A DNA stretch of 5,831 bases from CAZFAI01 sp964516555 (lineage in GTDB: Bacteria; Patescibacteriota; Microgenomatia; UBA12405): positions 1 to 5,831 of the forward strand of contig CAZFAI010000042.1 of the NCBI GenBank assembly GCA_964516555.1. The letters are read 5' to 3'. Below, one piece after another: positions 1 to 5,441 of the stretch. Position 1 is the stretch's first letter; each line of letters starts with the position of its first letter. Made by a program: the position numbers and the translations under genes. The notes below the pieces were generated by a model that had not been told where the DNA came from, did not search any database, and saw only the letters and a list, made by a program, of their open reading frames with translations.

Positions 1-668
1 CAAAAATCCAAATCTTCTCCGTAGAAAAAATATTTTTCGTTCCACCAGCCAATGGCATCACCAACAGATTTTTTGACCATTAAGAACGCACCAACACAAG
101 CTTCAATTTGATGAAGTTTGCTTTTGTTGAGGTGGCCGAGAAAATATCCATTGAAATATTTTGATTTAGGAAATAGACTGCTTAATCCTGAAAAATAGCA
201 AATAGAGCGCCAGGGGGTAGGAAAACCGCGATGACACTCCGGTTGAAGTTGATTGGTTAGGGCCAGGGTTATGGCACAAGTAGCTGCATCAATATTTTTG
301 TCTTTATTTAAAAGTGAAATCATATGAGAAATGGTATCTTTTTCGACCAGCGTATCCGGGTTCAAGAATAGTACATATTTTGTGTTTGAGCTTAATTTTT
401 TTATTCCTTGGTTGTTGCCGGCAGCAAAACCCAAATTTTTTGATAAAGGATGGAAAATTGTGTGAAATTTTTGGCTTTTAAATTGTTTTTTTGCGAGTTG
501 AAAGCTATTGTCTGTCGATTGATTGTCAATAACAATTACCTGGCAAATATATTTTTTGAGATTAGATGTTTCCAGGCTTTCCAGACATTTCAAAAGGTAT
601 TCTCCCGAATTGTAATTTAGGATTATTATTGAAAGATCAAAGAAATTATTTACCGGTGATACTTTCAT
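1..668 (-). CDS. Glycosyltransferase family 2, rhamnosyltransferase-like (partial, C-terminus beyond the window)
   Basis: This gene enters from an ATG at 666-668 and runs off the left edge after 222 codons. The family transfers a sugar from a nucleotide donor to a growing lipid-linked glycan at the cytoplasmic membrane face. Translation shows the GT-A fold signature in order: LSIIILNYNS (residues 12-21), VIVIDNQSTDN (44-54), KNLGFAAGNNQG (77-88), the metal-binding DXD-like LNPD (102-105), VGAFLMV (192-198), and WWNEKYFFYGEDLDF (208-222) with the acidic acceptor-side/catalytic ED pair. This pattern fits the WbbL/COG1216 type; the sugar and acceptor cannot be told. The start lies inside the end of the upstream GT4 gene (23-nt overlap, other frame). 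Only a weak GAAGG about 14 nt upstream could serve as ribosome binding site, so translational coupling is likely. About a third of the usual ~300-residue protein is missing, purely because of the window edge. Confidence 0.93.
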   Translation of the reverse strand, partial: MKVSPVNNFFDLSIIILNYNSGEYLLKCLESLETSNLKKYICQVIVIDNQSTDNSFQLAKKQFKSQKFHTIFHPLSKNLGFAAGNNQGIKKLSSNTKYVLFLNPDTLVEKDTISHMISLLNKDKNIDAATCAITLALTNQLQPECHRGFPTPWRSICYFSGLSSLFPKSKYFNGYFLGHLNKSKLHQIEACVGAFLMVKKSVGDAIGWWNEKYFFYGEDLDF

Positions 669-1863
669 ATATTTTATTTAAACCTTCAACACTTTTTTCA
701 TAAGAATAGGCAGATTTTATTAATAAATTTGCCTGTTTGCCCATCTCTTCCCTGTTCTTTTTGGCTTTGATTAAATTTATTGTATGTTCAACAATTTCTT
801 TCATTGGACAGACAATGGCTTGTTTGAAATTTTCAATCTTAATTCCACCCATACCTTCCGGAGTGGTAATTATCGGTAAGCCACAAGCCATGGCTTCCAG
901 GAATTTATTTCTGGTACCACCACCACTGCCCATTGGAGCTAATAAAAGCCAGCAAAGGTTGTAATAATATTGTGGATCTTTTTTTTGGCCGTCAAAGTCT
1001 GCTTCTTCGACGATAATATTTTTACTTCGTATCTGGCCGTAAAATTCGGGTGCATTTCTGCCGATAATGTAAAGTTTACAGTCAGGAATTTCTTTTTTAA
1101 TTTCAGGCCAACAATCGTTTAATATCATTTCGACTGATTCCCGATTTTGAATCCATTTCATATTAGAGACACCAAAGAGAATAGAGGGATGTTGGCTTTT
1201 TTTAACTTTGGGCTTTGATTCAAAAAATTTTTTGTCTACACCGTTTTGGAAGAGCCGAATATCTTTTCTGCCTGTTACTTTGGATATTAGTTCTCTGTCT
1301 TCAGTGGCAAAAGCAGTTACTGTATGTGTTGTTTTCCAATAATGAGTTTCCCAGTACTTAAGTTTTAAAACATCAAGCCATAGGATTGGCTTGATGAGTG
1401 TTTTGATACCGCTGAGGGATTCAACGAAATGCTGATAAACTGCGTATTCTATTGTTAAATCGACTAGGACAATCGGAATATGTGTTTTAGGGATATTCGG
1501 CATGGGGTAAAAGCAGTCGCAATGAATGAGGTCAAACTTTTGAGTATCAAGTTCATATTTGATGGCATTTTTCAAATCTTTGGAGATATAGTTATTGACA
1601 AGAAATGGATAAGGGCTGACCAGAGTAGACAGAACTTTTCTAAGATCCCAAGTCTTACCACGCTTTACCAAAACAACTTTTTTGCAATATTGCTTGATAT
1701 CTTCTATCCCCTCTTCGTCACGGGTGTAGCAAATTAGAGTAATGTCATTGTTGGGATATAAATACTTGATTGAGTAATAAGAACTATTCTGTCCGCCTGA
1801 TTGGGCACGTCGCGGCAAATAAGGGGTGATCATTAGTATTTTTCTTTTATTTTTTGTTTTCAT
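646..1863 (-). CDS. Glycosyltransferase, GT4-type (group 1, GT-B fold)
   Basis: A 405-residue, full-length GT-B enzyme that probably adds one sugar to the lipid-linked glycan in the cytoplasm. The N-terminal domain opens with KILMITPYLP (8-17) and the glycine loop SGGQ (22-25). The C-terminal nucleotide-sugar domain has the GT4-typical NGVD (207-210), LYIIGRNAP (264-272), and the donor-binding block GSGGGTRNKFLEAMACGLP (312-330). Only the second glutamate of the EX7E motif is present (E323). The first position is G315, as in the subgroup with a GSGTRxKxLEAMA-like block, so this looks like a lineage trait and not damage. No transmembrane segment is seen. The ATG at 1861-1863 has no Shine-Dalgarno sequence and is preceded by an A/T-only stretch. 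The gene follows the polymerase by 21 nt and its end overlaps the next glycosyltransferase. The donor sugar cannot be inferred. Confidence 0.92.
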   Translation of the reverse strand: MKTKNKRKILMITPYLPRRAQSGGQNSSYYSIKYLYPNNDITLICYTRDEEGIEDIKQYCKKVVLVKRGKTWDLRKVLSTLVSPYPFLVNNYISKDLKNAIKYELDTQKFDLIHCDCFYPMPNIPKTHIPIVLVDLTIEYAVYQHFVESLSGIKTLIKPILWLDVLKLKYWETHYWKTTHTVTAFATEDRELISKVTGRKDIRLFQNGVDKKFFESKPKVKKSQHPSILFGVSNMKWIQNRESVEMILNDCWPEIKKEIPDCKLYIIGRNAPEFYGQIRSKNIIVEEADFDGQKKDPQYYYNLCWLLLAPMGSGGGTRNKFLEAMACGLPIITTPEGMGGIKIENFKQAIVCPMKEIVEHTINLIKAKKNREEMGKQANLLIKSAYSYEKSVEGLNKIYESITGK

Positions 1864-1871
1864 GAAATTAA

Positions 1872-1881
1872 TTAATATTAA
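1872..1881. repeat. AT-only palindrome in the polymerase-GT4 gap
   Basis: The 21-nt gap between the polymerase stop and the GT4 start is almost purely A/T and contains the perfect 10-bp palindrome TTAATATTAA. It is too short and too weak to be a terminator and is not followed by a U-tract in a stable hairpin. It keeps the GT4 start codon unstructured, which may help initiation where no Shine-Dalgarno is present. A regulatory role is not shown. Confidence 0.3.
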
Positions 1882-1884
1882 CTA

Positions 1885-3312
1885 TTATTTTTGGGAAATA
1901 ATTAGAGCGCGATAATAAACACCCATCATTATCCAAAAAAGATAGGCTATTTTTGATGCTTCAAAAACATCGATTAAGCTGGCGTTGGCAAGCATGACAA
2001 TAAGTGAACCAAAAAGAATGATGATAACGCGATCGGTGTTTGTTTTTTGTTTTTTTCGAATAATAGGATAGGTTTGCCAAGCAAAGTGGGCAAAAATTAC
2101 AAAAAAAGTTAAAAATCCCAATATTCCACTTTCTCCTAAAAGCCTTAGGTAATCATTATCGGTTGCAAGGGTAATAGAACCAAGACCGCTTCCAAGTATT
2201 GGATTTCTGCTGAAAGCAGTTATGGCCCGTGGCCACTCAACATTAAAGCGGATTTCACCTGATCTGGCTACACCAGCATCAGGATCAATCTCGTAATTTT
2301 CCGGTTCGGGACGCTCCCTGACAATGGTTGGGGTGGGAGTGGGAGTTGGCTTATTAGATTGTGGTTTTTGGATGCCAACTACTGGTGTTATTGAAGGAAT
2401 CGGTGTCGAAGTGGGAGTGGGAGTTGGTTCTTGTGGTTTGGGTTTGTTGATACTGATTTTGGGAATGTATTGTTTGATACCCGGAAGAGTGGCTACTAAC
2501 CGTTGATTAAGATCTGAGGTGAAAAAGACAGAATAGACCATCAAAAGTGAGACAGGAAAAACCCAAAGTATTTTTTTTAGGAGAATTAAAGTAAAAACAG
2601 CACCTCCCCAAAAAGCGAAAGTTGATACTCTTGAGGCAGTAGAGGTAAAAATTTGAAATGAGATTAACCAAAAGAAGATACTTATTAGTTTAAGAAAATG
2701 ATTTTTTATAGTTATGGTGACTCCTAGAATAATCAGGAGGACAATGCTCATGAACGCGGCAAGATCATAGTGTCCGGCGAAAGTGGAACTGATTCTGGTC
2801 CAATGATCCATTTGAAGCAGGGTTCCTTTGGAGAATTCTTCGTTCATGGTGGAAATGACAGGGAAGTCAAAATATTTTTGACCAAAACCATAGAGATTGA
2901 TACCAATTGTAGCCACAATCAGGCTTAAGTAGACAAATTTAAAATCAAACTTAGATTTGATGGCGTCGATAGCGATGAAGAAAAGTGACATGTATTCGAA
3001 GCGTCTGAGAAGATGAAAAAGTAAGATGTTGGTGGGTTCACTTTGGTAGATTAATATGGCATTGATAGTACTAATAGTAATTGCAATAAAATAGGCGATA
3101 AATAGTTTACTGATATTTTCCCTGAAGATTGGGAACTTATTTTTTAGCTGATAAATCAGCCAAAAAAGAATGGCGATTGAAACGACAATGTCGTCGAGAC
3201 GGATGGCAACATAAGTGCCGCTGACTGTGGCTAGCGGAAACTTGGGGTATAGCGGAATAAAAATAATTAATACTGCCAGTATTGGTCTGAGGATATTTAG
3301 ATTTTTGAACAT
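1885..3312 (-). CDS. O-antigen polymerase/ligase family membrane protein (Wzy/WaaL-like) with P/T-rich extracytoplasmic linker
   Basis: A 475-residue integral membrane protein. Hydrophobicity suggests about 12 transmembrane helices (roughly 8-24, 39-56, 67-89, 103-118, 125-142, 183-201, 206-223, 228-245, 248-265, 396-413, 427-443, 453-471). The charged loops fit the positive-inside rule, leaving a large extracytoplasmic loop at about 266-395. This matches the PF04932 O-antigen ligase/polymerase plan, which polymerises lipid-linked repeat units or transfers glycan outside the membrane. Supporting motifs are WPRAITAFSRNPILGSGLGS (360-379) and DNDYLRLLGESGILGFL (385-401). The position where WaaL-type proteins often have histidine (HNxYL) holds aspartate (D385), so polymerase is slightly favoured over ligase. 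The big loop contains a Pro/Thr/Ser-rich stretch (289-338). The start overlaps the upstream GT2 end by 16 nt and has no Shine-Dalgarno, pointing to coupled translation. Family is fairly sure, the exact reaction is not. Confidence 0.88.
   Translation of the reverse strand: MFKNLNILRPILAVLIIFIPLYPKFPLATVSGTYVAIRLDDIVVSIAILFWLIYQLKNKFPIFRENISKLFIAYFIAITISTINAILIYQSEPTNILLFHLLRRFEYMSLFFIAIDAIKSKFDFKFVYLSLIVATIGINLYGFGQKYFDFPVISTMNEEFSKGTLLQMDHWTRISSTFAGHYDLAAFMSIVLLIILGVTITIKNHFLKLISIFFWLISFQIFTSTASRVSTFAFWGGAVFTLILLKKILWVFPVSLLMVYSVFFTSDLNQRLVATLPGIKQYIPKISINKPKPQEPTPTPTSTPIPSITPVVGIQKPQSNKPTPTPTPTIVRERPEPENYEIDPDAGVARSGEIRFNVEWPRAITAFSRNPILGSGLGSITLATDNDYLRLLGESGILGFLTFFVIFAHFAWQTYPIIRKKQKTNTDRVIIILFGSLIVMLANASLIDVFEASKIAYLFWIMMGVYYRALIISQK
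2299..2448 (-). other. Pro/Thr/Ser-rich low-complexity linker inside the polymerase
   Basis: Codons 289-338 of the polymerase encode a disordered, proline-rich stretch with two PTPTPT blocks (starting at residues 296 and 322) and further STP, SITP and RPEPEN pieces. By the predicted topology it lies outside the membrane, within the large loop that carries the conserved family residues in PF04932 proteins. Canonical Wzy/WaaL proteins do not have such an insert. It may act as a spacer or be O-glycosylated; neither is shown by sequence alone. Confidence 0.85.
2333..2427. repeat. 17-bp perfect direct repeat pair (2333-2349 and 2411-2427)
   Basis: The plus-strand sequence GTGGGAGTGGGAGTTGG occurs identically at 2333-2349 and 2411-2427, offset by 78 bp. 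Both copies encode the PTPTPT blocks on the minus strand in the same frame. Because 78 is a multiple of three, recombination or slippage between copies would remove or add exactly 26 residues without breaking the polymerase reading frame. Confidence 0.9.
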
Positions 3313-4253
3313 GCTTGGGAGTAAAAGGCAGAAGCTGTAGAGTTGCCCCTTAATTGATAAAAACGACTTCTTAAGAAAGCGTTAATTTTTAAAAATATTT
3401 TAACTGTTTTGTATTCAAGAAGTGACTTGTGTTTCTTAAAGAAAGAGATAATTCCTAAATATTCATTGATGATCGGATGAGCCTTACTGGTAGCTGAGGC
3501 TCCTCCAAGATGAATTATTTGTGGGCCTACTAAGTATTGGACTGAATAATTGGGGAATTTTTGATGGAGACGGTATGATAACTCAAGCTCTTCGGCGTAC
3601 ATAAAGTAGCTTTCATCAAAACCGCTGACTTTTTTTAGCAGAGAAGTTCTGATGAGCATAAAGGCACCGGTAACCCAATCCTGGATATGGTCAGTTTGGT
3701 AGAAGTTATCTTTTGTATAAAATTGCGGGGTATGGGGGTGGATGGGTTTGATAATTTTGTTAACAAAGGGTAGGTCATCAAGCCCAAAAGACCAGGTAAG
3801 AACATTTAGGACGTTGGGGAAAAAACCACCGGATGCTTGGATGGTTTTGTCGGGATTTAGTAGTTGGGCGGTGCAGGTGGAAGCTTCAGGATGGCTTGAC
3901 AACCAATTCAAGCTTTGGCTAATTGCTGAGTGGAGGATGATGGTATCAGAGTTTAGAAAGAGAACGTAATTACCTTTGGCAATTTTTAGCCCCTGATTAT
4001 TTGCTTTGCCAAAACCCAGATTGTCTTTGTTTTCAATTAATTTTATTTGATTTACATTTTTTAAAGCTTTCGGAGAGCCGTCTGTTGAGTTATTATCAAT
4101 TACAATTATTTCCGTCGGAATACGGTCATCATCTGAAATATTTGTTAAGTCAAATTGAAGTTTTTTGTCCTGGAAAATTGAGTTGAGGCAATCTTGAGTA
4201 ATATCGCGAGTATTGTAGGAGACAATAATAATTGATAAAACCGGATTAATCAT
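3297..4253 (-). CDS. Glycosyltransferase family 2, rhamnosyltransferase-like
   Basis: A complete 318-residue GT-A enzyme of the WbbL/COG1216 type, expected to transfer a sugar (often, but not always, rhamnose) to a lipid-linked acceptor on the cytoplasmic side. Motifs in order: LSIIIVSYNT (6-15), EIIVIDNNSTDGS (48-60), DNLGFGKANNQG (77-88), DXD-like LNSD (100-103), DWVTGAFMLIR (192-202), FDESYFMYAEELELSYRL (212-229) and the late HLGGAS (248-253). The segment between the first helix and the VIDN strand (about 28-47) is longer than usual and acidic (DDD at 41-43). No transmembrane helix is evident. The start ATG at 4251-4253 overlaps the stop of the preceding membrane-protein gene by 8 nt (ATGATTAA), and no Shine-Dalgarno precedes it, so termination-reinitiation is likely. 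It resembles the second GT2 at the left edge in motif plan, but the two are diverged paralogues and not a recent duplication. Confidence 0.93.
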   Translation of the reverse strand: MINPVLSIIIVSYNTRDITQDCLNSIFQDKKLQFDLTNISDDDRIPTEIIVIDNNSTDGSPKALKNVNQIKLIENKDNLGFGKANNQGLKIAKGNYVLFLNSDTIILHSAISQSLNWLSSHPEASTCTAQLLNPDKTIQASGGFFPNVLNVLTWSFGLDDLPFVNKIIKPIHPHTPQFYTKDNFYQTDHIQDWVTGAFMLIRTSLLKKVSGFDESYFMYAEELELSYRLHQKFPNYSVQYLVGPQIIHLGGASATSKAHPIINEYLGIISFFKKHKSLLEYKTVKIFLKINAFLRSRFYQLRGNSTASAFYSQACSKI

Positions 4254-4791
4254 GTTTTGTTTTTAGGAAAGAACGGTAAAGGAAAATTATAGAAAATACT
4301 GATAATTCTAAGAGAAAGAATGTGGCAAGGCGTTTTGGGATTGAAGTGGTAAAAAGTTTGGTATTGACCTTACTTTTGTAGACTTCTCCTTCATAAAGAA
4401 GCATGAATTGCTTTCGTTTGTCAGGCTTGGTGAAAACGTCGTTTTCCCATTCATAGCCGTTGATATAGAGGGATTCTTTGAAAGGAATGACTAATTCTTC
4501 AAGATAATAGCTTTGCATGGTGTCGCGAAAAATTGTTTTTGCTTTTTCCGGAGGATGATTAAGGCGAATTAGCAAGGGAGAGTTATAAACAGATCTATAA
4601 AAATCCATGACTTCATTTCTGGGCATGTTGGTAAAGTAACCGGATACTCCCTCTAGTTGAATGGTATCCCCCGGTAGTTCTGATTTGACACTACTTGATA
4701 AATCAGGCAGTCTTGGTGTAGGAGAAAGTAAGTAAACAATGGCTAGGATATTTAGCACAATTATAACTGATAGAGAAATATTTTTGATCAT
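4246..4791 (-). CDS. Small two-TM membrane protein of unknown function in the glycan operon
   Basis: A 181-residue protein whose family I cannot name. It has an N-terminal membrane helix (about 5-23, no clear signal-peptidase site), a soluble middle of about 130 residues and a C-terminal helix (about 154-172) ending in the basic tail RSFLKTKHD. The positive-inside rule places both termini in the cytoplasm and the middle domain outside. That domain begins with a short Pro-rich spacer (PTPRLPDL, 24-31) and has a clear secondary-structure-like core: GYFTNMPRNEVMDFYRSVY (51-69), an RLNHPPEKAK turn (76-85), SYYLEELVIPFKESLYINGY (94-113) and EWENDVF (114-120). No catalytic motif is recognised. The gene begins in a TAATG junction with the acyltransferase and ends overlapping the GT2 start by 8 nt, so it is probably made in fixed ratio with both. 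I infer a partner or accessory role in glycan assembly; similar proteins seem to occur in CPR glycan loci, from memory only. Confidence 0.85.
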   Translation of the reverse strand: MIKNISLSVIIVLNILAIVYLLSPTPRLPDLSSSVKSELPGDTIQLEGVSGYFTNMPRNEVMDFYRSVYNSPLLIRLNHPPEKAKTIFRDTMQSYYLEELVIPFKESLYINGYEWENDVFTKPDKRKQFMLLYEGEVYKSKVNTKLFTTSIPKRLATFFLLELSVFSIIFLYRSFLKTKHD

Positions 4792-5384
4792 TATTGAAAT
4801 AGCATGGCTCGTCCAAGTTTGTAGGATGGAGTTTTTATTTTTCTGTCACTTATTTTTTTGGCAGGAACTCCCCCCCAAATTTCATACTCAGGAATATTTT
4901 TGGTAACTACTGCTCCGGCGGCAACAACAGCACCTTTGCCGATTGTGATGTTGGGTAGAATAATTGCTCTGGGGCCGATAAAAACATAATCACCGATAGT
5001 AACCGGCCCAAAGGAATTAGCATAGTCGGGTGAGTTGATGTCGTGTTCATCGTTATAAATTAGAACCTGGCTGGCAATACCGACATGATTCCCTATTTTT
5101 AGAGGAGCCCGTCCATCAAGAAAGCAATGATCGCCAATGATAGTGTCGTGGCCAATGGTAATATTTGCAGGATTAAAAAAGTTTGCCCACATATGAATTG
5201 TGGAGGAAAAAGGCATTTTGACACCTGATATTAAATAAAAAAACTTTCTGATGGAGTGGATGGGAAAGTGGCCAATCCAGCGTAAGATCATGAGCCAAAA
5301 TTCGAGAAGAATGGTTTTCAGGCGGATTACAACTTTTTTTACTATGTTAGAAAAAGGAAGTTGTTGCCCACTGCGATCTTTCAT
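4791..5384 (-). CDS. Acyltransferase of the hexapeptide-repeat (left-handed beta-helix) family, WcaF/CatB-like
   Basis: A 197-residue protein of the trimeric LbH acetyltransferase family, which moves an acetyl group from acetyl-CoA to a hydroxyl or amine of a sugar. After a basic/hydrophobic N-terminal region (about 12-53, possibly membrane-associated) come hexapeptide turns: ITIGHDTIIGDHCFLDG (75-91), LKIGNHVGIASQVLIY (95-110), VTIGDYVFIGPRAIILP (128-144) and ITIGKGAVVAAGAVV (146-160), then the CoA-site GGVPAK (171-176). The loop NDEHDINSPDY (111-121) carries the expected catalytic histidine (H114). The ATG at 5382-5384 is chosen because an in-frame TAG lies two codons upstream. It shares one base with the next gene's start (TAATG). 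It follows the deacetylase by 57 nt with a likely leaderless promoter in between. The acyl acceptor is unknown; O-acetylation of a surface glycan or N-acetylation of an amino sugar are both possible. Confidence 0.92.
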   Translation of the reverse strand: MKDRSGQQLPFSNIVKKVVIRLKTILLEFWLMILRWIGHFPIHSIRKFFYLISGVKMPFSSTIHMWANFFNPANITIGHDTIIGDHCFLDGRAPLKIGNHVGIASQVLIYNDEHDINSPDYANSFGPVTIGDYVFIGPRAIILPNITIGKGAVVAAGAVVTKNIPEYEIWGGVPAKKISDRKIKTPSYKLGRAMLFQ

Positions 5385-5390
5385 GAGCTA

Positions 5391-5396
5391 ATTATA
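5391..5396 (-). promoter_or_regulatory. Perfect -10 box TATAAT positioned for a leaderless transcript
   Basis: On the minus strand TATAAT sits at -12 to -7 relative to the A of the acyltransferase ATG (six bases, TAGCTC, in between). That is exactly the spacing that puts the transcription start on the start codon. No good -35 (TTGACA-like) is found at 16-19 nt spacing and there is no TGn extension, so the promoter call rests on the -10 box and its placement alone. Confidence 0.45.
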
Positions 5397-5415
5397 CTGT
5401 ATTCTAAAGTATTTT

Positions 5416-5434
5416 CCTCCTTTCAGGAGAAAGG
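5416..5434 (-). promoter_or_regulatory. Orphan Shine-Dalgarno within two competing hairpins
   Basis: In the minus-strand transcript the segment contains AAAGGAGG (5416-5423), a full Shine-Dalgarno match, but 31 nt before the next start codon, with no NTG codon in between. The same bases form either of two exclusive hairpins: CCTTTC/GAAAGG with loop TCCT (5419-5434) or CTCCT/AGGAG with loop GAA (5417-5429). No U-tract follows, so this is not a classical terminator. It may be an RNA-processing or translation-control element, or coincidence. Confidence 0.4.
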
Positions 5435-5441
5435 CTGGTTG

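Noticed and set aside
1..668. Frameshifted or truncated pseudogene at the left edge
   Set aside because: The frame is open from the ATG to the window edge with all expected motifs in order; it is cut by the window only.
737..964. Plus-strand open frame of 75 codons
   Set aside because: Antisense to the conserved donor-binding domain of the GT4 gene; no ribosome site or family signal.
1480..1737. Plus-strand open frame of 85 codons
   Set aside because: Antisense to the GT4 N-terminal domain; nothing recognisable in the translation.
2333..2427. CRISPR-like or tandem repeat array
   Set aside because: There are only two 17-bp copies, both explained by coding of PTPTPT blocks.
2324..2506. Plus-strand open frame encoding a GVGVGVG-rich peptide
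   Set aside because: It is the antisense shadow of the Pro/Thr linker codons of the polymerase and has no independent support.
3742..4186. Two plus-strand open frames (3742-3969, 4001-4186)
   Set aside because: Both are antisense to the GT2 coding region with strong motifs on the minus strand.
5417..5434. Rho-independent terminator after the deacetylase
   Set aside because: The hairpin stem is only 5-6 bp and is followed by A-rich, not T-rich, sequence on the transcribed strand.
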